DNA of 64,000 nt from Sphaerisporangium rubeum (GCF_014207705.1 NZ_JACHIU010000001.1:2286501-2350500), one strand, 5' to 3'. Shown: positions 1 to 11,306, counted from the stretch's first letter. The notes: a model not told the origin generated them from the sequence alone. A program made the numbers and translations.

Positions 1-804
1 ATGCAGGTGGTCTTCCAGGACCCTCTGGCGTCCCTCGACCCCCGCATGACGGTGCACGACATCGTCGCCGAGCCCCTGGTCACCCACGGCCGCGGCGACG
101 TCGCGGGCCGGGTGCGGCGGCTGCTGCGGCTGGTCGGGCTCGACCCGGCGGACGCCGTCCGGTACCCGCGGCACTTCTCCGGCGGCCAGCGGCAGCGCGT
201 CGCCATCGCGCGGGCCCTCGCTCTCGAACCCCGGCTGGTGGTGCTGGACGAGCCGGTGTCGGCGCTCGACGTCTCCGTGCGCGCCGGCGTGATCAACCTG
301 CTGGGGTCGCTGCGCGACAGACTCGGCCTGTCCTACCTGTTCGTCGCGCACGACCTCGCCGTGGTGCGCTACGTCGCCGACCGGGTGGCCGTGATGTACA
401 TGGGCCGCATCGCCGAGATCGGCCCCGTGGAGCGGGTGTACGGCGCGCCGGCGCACCCTTACACCGAGGCCCTGCTGTCGGCCGTGCCGATCCCCGACCC
501 GCGCAAGGAGCGTGAGCGGCGCAGGATCCTGCTGGACGGCGAGGTGCCGAGCCAGGCGCGGCCGCCGTCCGGCTGCCGGTTCCGCGGCCGCTGCCCCGCC
601 TACCGGACGCTTCCCGAGCCGCTGCGCAAGCGCTGTGCCGACGAGCGGCCCGAGATACGGCAGGTCGCCGGGGAGGCCGAGCACGGCGCGGCCTGCCACT
701 ACCCCGGACGTCTCGCCCATAGTGGATCGTTCCAGAAGTCCGCGGCCGATCCGGACCACCTCAGGTGGCCGGCGGACCCGCCGACGAACGTGGAGGAATC
801 GTGA
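1..804 (+). CDS. Oligopeptide/dipeptide ABC transporter ATP-binding protein, 5'-truncated
   Basis: This is the C-terminal two thirds of an OppF/DppF-type ATPase that powers peptide import at the membrane. The window opens at the Q-loop (VVFQDP, residues 3-8), so Walker A and the true start lie upstream and the ATG at base 1 is internal. The ABC signature FSGGQRQRVAIARAL (about 59-73), Walker B LVVLDEP, the H-loop VAHD and the oligopeptide-specific tail APAHPYTEALL are all present. A CRFRGRCP cysteine motif near residue 190 is typical of the family tail. The stop codon overlaps the GTG of the next gene, so the two belong to one operon. Peptide or nickel as substrate cannot be separated from sequence. 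Confidence 0.93.
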   Translation: MQVVFQDPLASLDPRMTVHDIVAEPLVTHGRGDVAGRVRRLLRLVGLDPADAVRYPRHFSGGQRQRVAIARALALEPRLVVLDEPVSALDVSVRAGVINLLGSLRDRLGLSYLFVAHDLAVVRYVADRVAVMYMGRIAEIGPVERVYGAPAHPYTEALLSAVPIPDPRKERERRRILLDGEVPSQARPPSGCRFRGRCPAYRTLPEPLRKRCADERPEIRQVAGEAEHGAACHYPGRLAHSGSFQKSAADPDHLRWPADPPTNVEES

Positions 805-2537
805 CAGCAACCCGGAGATCCGCACGCCGTCTCTCCTTGTGGACGCGCGGAGCCGCGGCGGTGCTCGCGCTGACGGCCGTCCTGCCGTCCGCCGCGTGCG
901 GGAGCGGCGGCGAGAGGGCCGGACGGCACGCCGGGGACGCGCGGCAGGCGATCAAGGCGTACGACGTCAACCCGCTGCCGCGGTCACGGGTGCGCGACGG
1001 CGGCACGCTGCAGTGGGGGCTCACCGAGTTCCCGGCCCAGTGGAACCTCAACCACGTCGACGGCAACCTCGCCGACGTCAAGAAGGTCGTCGACGCGCTG
1101 ATGCCGGCCGCGTTCCGCGCCGACGAGAAGGCCGCGCCGTCCCCCAACACCGACTACGTGACCGCGGCCACGGTGACCGCCACGAACCCCCGCCAGGTCG
1201 TGACGTACACGCTGAACCCCCGCGCCAGGTGGTCGGACGGCACCTCCATCACCTGGCAGGACTACCAGGCGCAGTGGAAGGCCATGCGCGGCGCCGACCC
1301 CGACTTCCACGTCGCCTCGACCACCGGCTACCAGGACATCGCCTCGGTGGAGAAAGGCGAGAACGACCACGAGGTGAAGGTCACGTTCCAGACGCCGTTC
1401 TCGGAGTGGCAGTCGCTGTTCTGGCCCCTGTACCCGCGCTCGGCCAACGCCACCCCCCAGGCGTTCAACACCGGGTGGCTGAACCGCATCCCCGTCACGG
1501 CGGGCCCGTTCAGGTTCGCGGCGTTCGACCAGACCGCCAAGACCGTCACGGTCGTCCGCGACGAGCGGTGGTGGGGGGACAGGGCCAAGCTGGACAAAAT
1601 CGTTTTTCGCGCGCTCGACGGTGAGGCGCTCGTCGGCGCGTTCACCAACGGGGAGCTGGACGTCTTCGACATCGGGCCGTCCGCACCCGACTACGCGCGC
1701 GCCAAGGGGGCCAAAGGCGCGGTGATCCGGCAGGCCGCGGGGCCGGACTTCCGGCACTTCACCGTCAACGGCGAGAGCCCGGCCCTGTCGGACCCCAAGG
1801 TGCGCCAGGCCATCGCGCTCGGCCTGGACCGCGACGCCATCGCACGGTCCGACCTGCAGGGCCTCGGGTGGAAAGGCGCGCTGCTCGGCAACCACTTCTT
1901 CATGAACACCCAGGAGGGCTACCAGGACAACTCCGGTGAGCTCGGCAGGTACGACCCGGCGCGCGCCGAGCGCCTGCTGGACGAGGCGGGCTGGCGGCGG
2001 GCCAGTCCCACGAGGCGGCGCGGCGGCACGGAGCTCACCGTGCGGTTCGTGGTGCCGGCGGGGTTGCAGCTCAGCAAGTCCGAGGGGGAACTGGCGCGGG
2101 CCATGCTCGAACGCATCGGGGTGAAGGTCACGATCCAGGCGGTGCCGGGTGACGACTTCTTCGCCAAGTACATCATCCCCGGCAACTTCGACATCGCGCC
2201 GTTCTCCTACTTCGGCACGCCTTTCCCGGTCTCCAGCAGCTACGCCACGTACGCCGCCGCCGTGAAGGGCTCCGACGGCAAGCCCCGCTGGAACGCCAAC
2301 TTCGGCCGTACGGGCCGCCGCGAGATCGACACCGCGATGCGGCGCGCGTCGTCCTACCTCGACCCCGGCCGGGCCCGCGCCGAGACCAACGAGGCCGACC
2401 GCATGATCTGGCGCGAGGTCAACGTGATCCCTCTCTACCAGCGTCCGCAGAACTGGGGGGTCAAGGCCACCCTCGCCAACATCGGCGCTCCGGGCTTCTA
2501 CACCCTGCGCTACGCCGACATCGGCTTCACGGCCTGA
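801..2537 (+). CDS. ABC transporter substrate-binding lipoprotein, family 5 (peptide)
   Basis: This is the extracellular solute-binding protein that should deliver peptides to the transporter whose ATPase precedes it. I chose the GTG at 801 because GGAGG lies just upstream and the codon overlaps the previous stop as GTGA. The 578-residue product has an Arg-rich n-region, a hydrophobic core and a lipobox SAAC with Cys33, so it should be lipid-anchored. The RWSDGTSITWQDY segment and the later DPKVRQAIALGLDR segment are characteristic of the SBP_bac_5 fold. No permease gene follows it; permeases are presumably upstream of the window. Confidence 0.93.
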   Translation: MTATRRSARRLSLWTRGAAAVLALTAVLPSAACGSGGERAGRHAGDARQAIKAYDVNPLPRSRVRDGGTLQWGLTEFPAQWNLNHVDGNLADVKKVVDALMPAAFRADEKAAPSPNTDYVTAATVTATNPRQVVTYTLNPRARWSDGTSITWQDYQAQWKAMRGADPDFHVASTTGYQDIASVEKGENDHEVKVTFQTPFSEWQSLFWPLYPRSANATPQAFNTGWLNRIPVTAGPFRFAAFDQTAKTVTVVRDERWWGDRAKLDKIVFRALDGEALVGAFTNGELDVFDIGPSAPDYARAKGAKGAVIRQAAGPDFRHFTVNGESPALSDPKVRQAIALGLDRDAIARSDLQGLGWKGALLGNHFFMNTQEGYQDNSGELGRYDPARAERLLDEAGWRRASPTRRRGGTELTVRFVVPAGLQLSKSEGELARAMLERIGVKVTIQAVPGDDFFAKYIIPGNFDIAPFSYFGTPFPVSSSYATYAAAVKGSDGKPRWNANFGRTGRREIDTAMRRASSYLDPGRARAETNEADRMIWREVNVIPLYQRPQNWGVKATLANIGAPGFYTLRYADIGFTA

Positions 2538-2544
2538 CGGCCCC

Positions 2545-4287
2545 TCAGTCCGGTGGTTCGTCGGGGATGTCGGCGATGTCGTCCAGGGCGGCGGCCAGCT
2601 CGTCGGGGTGGTCGCCGATGCGCTCGGCGATCTCCATGAGGACGTGGAGGACGTCGTGGCGGTCGTGGCCGAGGTCGAGCAGGCGCTGGGCCGCCTCCCA
2701 CATCTGCTCGGGGTCGCCGTCCCACAGGCGGGTGGCGATCTCCTCGTGCCAGGCCAGGTGCTCGGCGAAGTCCGGCCGGTCGTGGTCGGCGATGTGGTCG
2801 ATCTCCAGCAGCACCCGCCGGTCGGCGTCCTCGGCCGGGTGGAGCGACTCCAGGTCGACGTCGCCGTGCGTGCCCTCAAGGAAGGGGAACGCGAAGGCGC
2901 GGCGCGCCAGGGCCGACAGGTCGCCGTCGGGAAGCAGGCGGCGCACCAGGGAGCGGTCCAGCCCGAACGTCGTCGGGTCCCGGTAGGCCTCGGTGAAGCG
3001 GCCCGCGGCCTCCCACACGGCGTCGAGCGTGGCCTTCAGGCCCTCCTGCGGCAGGCCGGTGCGCGGCGCCGCGAACCGCACCCACGACAGCAGGACGTGC
3101 GGCATGGCCTCCTGCTCGGCCGGGTCGAGCAGGACTTTGCGCGGCAGCCAGTCGAGCAGGAACGTCTCGCACTTGGTGGGGCTGACCCGCAACGGCCGGT
3201 TGAAGTCCTGGTCGCAGCCGTAGTCGATGATGTGGTCGGCGCACCGCGAGGCCGCCGAGGGGTCCGACAGGTGCTCGGCGAAGTCTGAGGCGAGGAACTC
3301 GGCCGCCAGCATGGCGCGGCGGTCCCTGCTGTACGGCGCCTCGCTGAACAGCGGCGCGGGCCGCTTGCGTCCGGGAGGCAGCGCCTTGATGCGGGCACGC
3401 GCGAAGGCGTGGAAGGCGCTGTAGCCCTCGCTGACGGCCGCGGGGGACTTGCGGCCGAGGGACTCGGCGGTGGCCCGCATCGCGAACTCCAGCAGCGCAC
3501 GGGCCTGCTTGGGCTCCAGCTCCTCGAACCGCAGCATGGGATTGCCCGCGGCCTCGGCGTCGGCACGCACCAGCAGCTCGTCGACCTCGGAGGAGACCCA
3601 CGCGTCGCGGGCCATGCCGCGCATGTTGTAGTCGACGACCACCACCAGCGCGTGCGGCTCCTCGGACGCCACCTGGGCCGTCTCCTGAGACGCGGGACGG
3701 GTCTCCCGTACCTGGGCCGCGGCGTCGGGCCCGGGCCGCGCGGCGGGGACACCCGGCTGGTGCTCACCCGCGCGGCCGGCGGCCGCCTCGGCGGCGACCC
3801 GCGCGTGCGCGGAGGCCGCGGCCCCGGCCGTGCCGGGGGTGTCCGTGCGGTAGGCGAAGGTGCACACCACGGTGTCCTGGTCGCCGTAGGCGTCACGTGA
3901 GACGTAGCACCCGCGCGGTTTGACGGCGCCGACCCGCTCGGCCCAGCGGGGCCGTGCGACGTCCGACTCCATCAGCGCGAGCGCGGCCCCCTCGGCCTTG
4001 GCGGCCTGGCGGGAGGTGCCGAGGTAGGCGATGGCGATGAGCAGGGTGAGCGCGGCCGGGGTGCCGGCCTTGGCGGCGTACTCGACCAGGCCCTCGCCGA
4101 GGAACTCCTCGACGTCCCCACGGCGCAGCCGGCGACCCCACCACGCGCCGAGCATGTCGGAGACCATCAGCTCGGCGTCCAGCGGAGTGCGCACGGCGAG
4201 AAGCTCTCGTGCCGCGAGAAGCATCTCGGCGAACACGTCGTCCGGCGGTCGGGTGCCCCTGGGGGCGCGTCGTCGTCGGCGGCTCAC
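2545..4287 (-). CDS. Conserved actinobacterial protein of unknown function
   Basis: The 580-residue protein has no signal peptide or membrane segment. It starts with a basic stretch (SRRRRRAPRG) and is otherwise mostly helical with many acidic residues. A low-complexity Ala/Pro linker near residues 165-210 separates an N-terminal helical region from a larger C-terminal region containing CDQDFNRPLRVSPTKCETF and ends with many Asp/Glu and Trp residues. Proteins with this C-terminal half are, from memory, widespread in actinobacteria without assigned function. The start is unsure: the GTG at 4287 has AAGGAG only one base away, and an upstream GTG at 4335 is also open. It converges on the peptide-binding protein, with only 7 bases between stops. 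Confidence 0.7.
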   Translation of the reverse strand: MSRRRRRAPRGTRPPDDVFAEMLLAARELLAVRTPLDAELMVSDMLGAWWGRRLRRGDVEEFLGEGLVEYAAKAGTPAALTLLIAIAYLGTSRQAAKAEGAALALMESDVARPRWAERVGAVKPRGCYVSRDAYGDQDTVVCTFAYRTDTPGTAGAAASAHARVAAEAAAGRAGEHQPGVPAARPGPDAAAQVRETRPASQETAQVASEEPHALVVVVDYNMRGMARDAWVSSEVDELLVRADAEAAGNPMLRFEELEPKQARALLEFAMRATAESLGRKSPAAVSEGYSAFHAFARARIKALPPGRKRPAPLFSEAPYSRDRRAMLAAEFLASDFAEHLSDPSAASRCADHIIDYGCDQDFNRPLRVSPTKCETFLLDWLPRKVLLDPAEQEAMPHVLLSWVRFAAPRTGLPQEGLKATLDAVWEAAGRFTEAYRDPTTFGLDRSLVRRLLPDGDLSALARRAFAFPFLEGTHGDVDLESLHPAEDADRRVLLEIDHIADHDRPDFAEHLAWHEEIATRLWDGDPEQMWEAAQRLLDLGHDRHDVLHVLMEIAERIGDHPDELAAALDDIADIPDEPPD

Positions 4288-4506
4288 GCTCCTTACCCTC
4301 TCGCATTCTCCGGCCGGACGTCGCGCGGAACGCACGCCGGTGACCCCGCTGTTACCCGGAAATTCTTACTTTCCTCCCAGTGGGCCGGTCAGCGAGGCCG
4401 GTCATGGCCCTCTGGAGCCATCCGGTCGTGACCCATGTGAATCATCCGCTTATGGCCCATATGCGTCATATGAGAGCTGTGTTATGGATCGGGGAGATCC
4501 GCCGGC

Positions 4507-4788
4507 TCAGCGGCGTGACCTCGCGGGTTCGAGGAGCGGGGCCGACCACGCGAGGGCCAGCAGGCGCTCACGGGCCAGACGCTCCACGACGGCGGCGGTC
4601 GCCTCGACGCCGAGGTGTGCGGCGCAGGCCGACACATCGCGCACATATCTGCCGATGAGTTCCACGGGCACGCCGGCGAACTCGCCGGAGAGGCGGGCGA
4701 CGACAGGCGCGGGTGGCGCGACGGTACGCGGATCGGTGGTTCCCCCGGACGGACGCAGTGCGAGAGCAGGCATGATAGGCGTTCGCAA
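4507..4788 (-). CDS. Small three-helix-bundle-type protein (DUF3562-like)
   Basis: This short acidic-to-neutral helical protein has a central stretch, VVARLSGEF followed by IGRYVRDVSACAAHLG and VVERLARERLLAL, that resembles the actinobacterial three-helical-bundle dimerization family. Function is unknown. The C-terminus ends in a basic cluster. The start is uncertain: a TTG at 4788 gives 93 residues and an ATG at 4773 gives 88; neither has a well-spaced Shine-Dalgarno sequence. It stands alone between the unknown 580-residue gene and the divergent SpoIIE phosphatase gene. Confidence 0.6.
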   Translation of the reverse strand: MRTPIMPALALRPSGGTTDPRTVAPPAPVVARLSGEFAGVPVELIGRYVRDVSACAAHLGVEATAAVVERLARERLLALAWSAPLLEPARSRR

Positions 4789-5253
4789 TCTCCCGGAAGG
4801 CCGGGGGCATGGTCACCCCCGTGCAGTGCTCTGAGGGGACGTGCGTATCCAATTCCATCGTGTCTCGCCAAGCTGTCAACCCCTTGTCCCGTAAGGGTTA
4901 GGGGTACTCCCGCACCTCGCGGCCCAACCTGTGGGAAGCTGTTCTCCGGGCGCGTCCGGCTGCCGTCCGGCCGCGCCGTGCCGCGGGAGCGGGTCCCGCG
5001 GCGGCGGAGCGCGGAGGGAGGGTTTCGCCGATCCGCCGAAGACCGTGCGGAGCCCGGGGCCGGTGACGAGAAAGTCGGCCGATCTCGCTGCACACGGCGG
5101 TGGCTTTTTGACAGGATGCGTTGACCGCATCGCGGCCGGGGCTTCCGTCCGCGCGTGCGCATCGCCGATGATGTAGTGCAGTTCCGCGCTACCAATCACA
5201 GTTATGGAGATGTGCCTCGTGGGAGACCCTGGCACGCGACGGAGGTGCCGACC
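4789..5253. other. Intergenic region, divergent promoters expected
   Basis: This 465-base gap separates two divergent genes and must hold both promoters. A minus-strand TTGACA sits at 4874-4879, without a convincing -10 at standard spacing. No RNA gene or repeat is evident. Open frames here are short and lack codon bias that differs from the opposite strand. Confidence 0.4.
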
Positions 5254-7353
5254 ATGAGCGCCGAAACCTCCGTGCCCCGTCCCCGGGAGTCGGGTGTGGA
5301 CATCTCAGACCCCGCCCTTTTCGAGGGCTTGCTGGCCGAGGCCCCGTTCGCCTTCGCGTTCTTCGACACCGGCGGCAGGTTCACCCGGGTCAACCAGAGC
5401 TTCGCCGACATCGGCGGGCTGACCGCCGGCGACCTGGTGGGCCGCTCCGTGGCCGAGGCACTCTCCGGCGAGTTCGCCTCCCTTGTCGAGGCCGCGCTCA
5501 ACCGCGTGCTCGAAGAGCACCGCGCCGTCGCCAACGGCGACCAGCGCCTGCGCGCCGCCTCCTCCACCGGCGGCATCCGCCACTGGGTCCTGTCGTTCTA
5601 CCCCATCCACGGCGACAAGGGCGCGCTCGCCGGGGTCGCGCTGTTCGGCGTGGACGTCACCGAGCGCCAGCTCACCGAGGAGGAGCTGCGCCGCAGCGAG
5701 GAGCGCTACCGCTCGCTGGTCGAGTCGCAGCAGCAGCTCGTGTGGATCACCGCGCCGTCCGGCGCCGTCATCGAGGACGCGCCGCAGTGGCGTGCCATCA
5801 CCGGCCAGAGCCTTGAGGAGTACCTCGCGCACGGCTGGCTCGAGGTCGTGCACCCCGACGACCGTCCCGCCGCGGAAGAGGCGTGGCGCGAGGCTCTGCG
5901 CGGCCGCACCATGTTCGAGTGGAGCTACCGGGTCCGCACCAGGGCCAGCGGCTACCGCCACTTCGAGGTGCGCGCGGTGCCGATCATCCGGCACGGCCGC
6001 GTCGTCGAGTGGGTCGGCGCCAACAGCGACGTCACGCCGCAGCGTGAGGCCGAGGAGATGCGCGGCAGGCTCACCGACCAGCTCGGCGCCGCCGCGCTGC
6101 GCACGGCCAGGCTGCAGGGCGCCACCGCCATGCTGGCCGAGGCGCTCACCGTCGAGCAGGTCGTCCAGGTGATCATCGACGTGGGCCGCACCGCGCTGGC
6201 CGCCGACCGGTCCGCCGTGGCGCTGCTCGACACCGACCGCGCCGTGCTCAAGCTCACCAACAGCGGCGGCATGCCCGACATCCCGGGTGTCGCCGGTGAG
6301 GAGATCCCGCTCGGCCATGCCAGCGTGATGACCATGGCCGTCAACAGCCGGCGGCCGGTGTTCGCCGAGTCCCCCGAGAGCCTGCGAGCCCAGCTCGTGG
6401 AGGCCGGCGCGGACGAGGCCACGATCGCGGGGTTCCTGGAGCACAGCGACGAGCGGTCCTGGGTGGGGCTGCCGCTGCTCGCGGCGGGCCGTGCGCTCGG
6501 CGCGCTCAGGTTCGCGCACACCCGTCCGCAGAAGATCTCCCAGGAGGACGGCGTCTTCCTGGAGGCGCTCGCCGGCCAGTGCGCGCTCGCCGTGGAGCGC
6601 GCGACGCTGTTCGAGCGCGAGCACCGCACCGCCGAGACGCTCCAGCGCAGCCTGCTGCCTGATCGGCTGCCGGTGATCCCCGGCGTGGTCCTCGCGCAGC
6701 GGTTCAGGTCCGGCAGCAGGCACGTCCAGGTGGGTGGCGACTGGTACGACGCGTTCCTCCTGGAGGACTCCCGGGTGGCCGCGGTGGTCGGCGACGTCAT
6801 GGGCAAGGGCGTCAAGGCCGCGGCGGGCATGGGCCGCATCCGCAACGCGATGCGGGCCCTCGCGCTGACCAACCCGCCTCCCGCGGCCGTGCTGACCGGT
6901 CTCGACCGGGTGTTCGGCGCCACCGAGGAGGAAGAGCAGGTCACCACCCTGGCCTACATGGTCGTCGAGCCCGGCAGCGGTGAGGGCACGCTGGCCCTGG
7001 CCGGTCACCCGCCGCCTCTGCTGGTCTCCCCACAGGGCACGGCGGTGCTGGCGGAGGGCGAGCCGGGCACGCCGCTCGGCTGGCCGACCACCCGCAAGCA
7101 GCTGAAGTTCTCCGTCCCGCCGGGCCACACCGCGGTGCTCTACTCCGACGGTCTGGTGGAGAACCGCAAGCGCGGCCTGGACGCCGGGCTGGCAGAACTT
7201 TGTTCTGTCGTCGGCGAGGCACCCCCAGAGGTCCTGGGAAATCCGCACATGTTGCTTGACTTCCTGGTGGATCGCATGCTGGCGGGGTATGAGCAGGACG
7301 ATGACGTCACTGTGCTCGCCGTCCACGTGCCTGCCGCCACAAAGAGTGACTGA
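5254..7353 (+). CDS. PAS-PAS-GAF sensor with SpoIIE-type PP2C phosphatase domain
   Basis: This 699-residue cytosolic protein should be a serine phosphatase that controls a partner-switching pathway, dephosphorylating an anti-sigma antagonist of the SpoIIAA type. Domain order is PAS (about 15-140, DTGGRFTRVNQSFADIGG), PAS with PAC (about 145-270), GAF (about 300-450) and SpoIIE/PP2C (about 470-695). The phosphatase motifs GGDWYDAF and VGDVMGKG carry the metal-binding Asp residues, and YSDGLVENR is typical of the C-terminal part. I chose the ATG at 5254 because GGAGGT lies 7 bases upstream; an in-frame start further upstream has no such site. No HATPase domain or anti-sigma gene is adjacent, so its target is unknown. 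Confidence 0.9.
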   Translation: MSAETSVPRPRESGVDISDPALFEGLLAEAPFAFAFFDTGGRFTRVNQSFADIGGLTAGDLVGRSVAEALSGEFASLVEAALNRVLEEHRAVANGDQRLRAASSTGGIRHWVLSFYPIHGDKGALAGVALFGVDVTERQLTEEELRRSEERYRSLVESQQQLVWITAPSGAVIEDAPQWRAITGQSLEEYLAHGWLEVVHPDDRPAAEEAWREALRGRTMFEWSYRVRTRASGYRHFEVRAVPIIRHGRVVEWVGANSDVTPQREAEEMRGRLTDQLGAAALRTARLQGATAMLAEALTVEQVVQVIIDVGRTALAADRSAVALLDTDRAVLKLTNSGGMPDIPGVAGEEIPLGHASVMTMAVNSRRPVFAESPESLRAQLVEAGADEATIAGFLEHSDERSWVGLPLLAAGRALGALRFAHTRPQKISQEDGVFLEALAGQCALAVERATLFEREHRTAETLQRSLLPDRLPVIPGVVLAQRFRSGSRHVQVGGDWYDAFLLEDSRVAAVVGDVMGKGVKAAAGMGRIRNAMRALALTNPPPAAVLTGLDRVFGATEEEEQVTTLAYMVVEPGSGEGTLALAGHPPPLLVSPQGTAVLAEGEPGTPLGWPTTRKQLKFSVPPGHTAVLYSDGLVENRKRGLDAGLAELCSVVGEAPPEVLGNPHMLLDFLVDRMLAGYEQDDDVTVLAVHVPAATKSD

Positions 7354-7591
7354 ATGAATCAGTCATAAGGGTTGCTTTCGGGTATCGGTGACCCGCTTCC
7401 GTACGCACTACTGTTCCGGTCGGCCTAGGGTGGAGGGGCAACCGCCGTGAGGCGGCCGTAAGGACTGCGGGGTCATGCCACAATGCTGGGCAGGTACGTC
7501 GCGGTTCGCACGGCCCACCACCGAAAAGAAGCAAGCGCCCCTAGCGGGCACCTGGGTCCATTCTCACCATGCGTTCGTTCGAGAGGTGTTC

Positions 7592-9337
<1,746 letters not shown>

Positions 9338-9463
9338 CCCACCCCGGTGGCCACCACCCCACCCACCCCAAGGTGGCCACCACCCCCAACCAGCCCGGCT
9401 CCACCACCCTCGCATCCACATGCGGCCAGCCGCCACTGGCCCATGATGCGGGCCGCCCTCGTA

Positions 9464-9800
9464 GGTCCATGGCGCGGGCCGGCAGTTTAGGTCCGTGGTG
9501 CGGGCCGGCAGTTTAGGTCCGTGGTGCCGGTCGTCTAGGTCCGTGGTGCGGGCCGGCCGCTATCGGCCGTGGCGCGGGCCGGCCGTTTAGGTCCGTGGTG
9601 CCGGCCGCTACCGGCCGTGGTGCGGGCCGGCCGCTACCGGCCGTGGTGCGGGTCGGCCGTTTTGGTTCGTGGCGCGTGCCGGCCGTCATTCGTCCATGGT
9701 GCGGACCGGCCGTTTTGATTCGTAGTCGGGTGGGCCCTTCGGTCCGTGGCGCGGATCGACAGTTTTGGTCCATGATGCCGGCCAGCCGCCACTGGCCCTT
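9464..9800. repeat. Degenerate 26-base tandem array
   Basis: The unit begins GGTCCGTGGTGCGGGCCGG and ends in AGTTTA or a variant. Copies start at 9464, 9490 and 9516 with a period of 26, then continue with length changes and substitutions (GGCCGTGGTGCGGGCCGGCC, GGTTCGTGGCGCGTGCCGG) for roughly a dozen copies. Copies are purer at the left end and decay rightwards. No unique spacers separate the units, so this is not a CRISPR array. Confidence 0.75.
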
Positions 9801-9803
9801 GGC

Positions 9804-10640
9804 GCGAGCCAGCGGTCGCCAGTTCCTGGCGCGATGACCTCTCCGTGTGTGCCGTCGGCACGCTCTCGACTGGCGCCGACGCGGTGGGTTGCGGTGCGGT
9901 GAATCCGGCGCCATCGTACGGTGGTCCGCCGGTCGGTGGTGGCCGGGTCGGTCCTGGACGGCCGATGTGGGACACGGCGGTTACCCGCTTGCTCGTGATG
10001 GTGAAACGAGGTGGTCAGTGCGACCAGGTCACTGCGCGGTGATCTCTCTTTGCCGTACGTCGAACCCACTGGATAGAACACACGATTCCCGTCACGCATA
10101 TGGCGTCCCGTCACGCATATGGCGCGAGCCAGCGGTCGCCGATTCCTGGCGCGATGGCCTTTCCCTGTCGTGCCGTCGGTACGTTCTCGATTGGCGCCGA
10201 GGCGGTGGGTTGTGGTGCGGTGAGTTCGGCGCCATCGTACGGTGGTCCGCCGGTCTGTGGTGGCCGGGTCGGTCCTGGACGATCGGTGTGGGACACACGG
10301 CGGTTACCTGATCGCTTGTGACGGTGAAACGCGGTGGTCAGTGGACTATGTCACTGCGCGATGACCTTTTCGTGTCGTGCCGTCGGCGCGTTCTCGATTG
10401 GCGCCGAGGCGGTGGGTCGTGGTGCGGTGAATTCGGCGCCATCGTACGGTGGTCCGCCGGTCTGTGGTGGCCGGGTCGGTCCTGGACGGTCGATGTGGGA
10501 CACACGGCGGTTACCCGCTTGCTCGTGAGGGTGAAACGGGGTGGTCAGTGCGACCAGGTCACTGCGCGGTGATCTCTGTTTGCCGTACGTCGAACCCACT
10601 GGATAGAACACACGATTCCGGTCATTGCATGACGGCCCGA
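9804..10640 (+). repeat. Three tandem copies of a long intergenic repeat
   Basis: Each copy contains a 63-base core with two GGCGCC sites exactly 35 bases apart (cores at 9872-9934, 10193-10255 and 10400-10462). The copies also share the left flank (GTGCCGTCGG..CG.TCTCGA) and a right flank GTCGGTCCTGGAC. Copies 1 and 3 share a further 100-base tail, about 9990-10087 and 10530-10620, including CGTACGTCGAACCCACTGG. Copy 2 lacks most of it, so periods are 321 and 207 bases. A short direct repeat CCCGTCACGCATATGGCG occurs twice at the end of copy 1 (about 10,087-10,125). Confidence 0.85.
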
Positions 10641-10867
10641 AGCCGCCGTACGGGCCTTGACCAATGCGGCAATTCCCATACCCCCTCCAAAGCCCTCTCG
10701 GCAATCGTCTTGAAGGCCGCTGACCGGCGGATCATCACTCCAACACGCCGGAGGCCACCCACTACGTCCCGAGGGGGATCGTGTTCCTGACCAGCAGGTC
10801 ACAAGCGTCTACCCTTGGCAGGCGGCCCAGCTCACAATGGCCGTGAGCGTCCGACGTGCCGACGACT

Positions 10868-10930
10868 GACCGGTGAGCCGCCGTACCGCGGCGCCGGAAC
10901 CACCGCACCACACCCCACCGCGTCGGCGCC
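10868..10930 (-). repeat. Inverted copy of the GGCGCC-35 dispersed repeat
   Basis: Read on the minus strand this has the same order as the tandem copies: GGCGCCGACGCGGTGGGG, then GTGGTGCGG, then a second GGCGCC 35 bases after the first (10,925-10,930 and 10,890-10,895), then TACGG and CCGGTC. Flanks differ from the three direct copies, so the 63-base core is the conserved unit. Confidence 0.8.
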
Positions 10931-11016
10931 AAAACCAGCACACCGACGTGACGGTGCGGAAGGTCCGCCGAGACCGCTCCAAACCCCGGCTCCGTGGGGG
11001 CCACCACGGGCAAGGC

Positions 11017-11306
11017 GGTGCTTGGATCGCCACGAGCAGGACGGTGCTTGTGGTCGCCACGAGCGACGCGGTGCCTGTGGCCGCCACGGCAACGCGGTGT
11101 GTGTGGTCGCCACGGCAACGCGGTGTGTGTGGTCGCCACGAGTAGGACGGTGCTTGTAGTCGCCACGGCAACGTGGTGTGTGTGGTCGCCAGGGGTAAGG
11201 CGGTGCTTGGGTCGACAGGAGTGGGACGGTGCTTGGGGTCGCTGCGGGCGACGTGGTGTGTGTGGTCGCCGCGGGTAGGTGGTGTGATTGATCGGCACGG
11301 GCAGGT
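11017..11306. repeat. 26/27-base tandem array (minisatellite)
   Basis: Eleven units begin with GGTG at 11,017, 11,043, 11,070, 11,096, 11,122, 11,149, 11,175, 11,202, 11,228, 11,255 and 11,281, giving periods of 26 and 27 in near alternation. The unit reads GGTGTGTGTGGTCGCCACGG plus a variable end such as CAACGC or AGTAGGAC. It has no clear similarity to the array at 9464-9800 beyond its length. Confidence 0.85.

Noticed and set aside
984-2879. Long open frames opposite genes such as the peptide-binding protein, hrdB and the SpoIIE phosphatase
   Set aside because: They lie antisense to well-supported conserved genes and encode Arg/His/Gly-rich protein typical of the complementary strand of high-GC coding DNA.
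5155-5253. Extended N-terminus of the SpoIIE phosphatase from 5155
   Set aside because: The ATG at 5254 has GGAGGT at ideal spacing, whereas the extension has no ribosome-binding site or conserved residues.
7475-7591. Upstream ATG as the hrdB start
   Set aside because: The 39 added residues are not like HrdB N-termini, while the GTG at 7592 has a good ribosome-binding site and fits region 1.1 of relatives.
9440-9800. Possible CRISPR array at the 26-base repeats
   Set aside because: Units abut without unique spacers, are degenerate, and no cas gene lies in the window.
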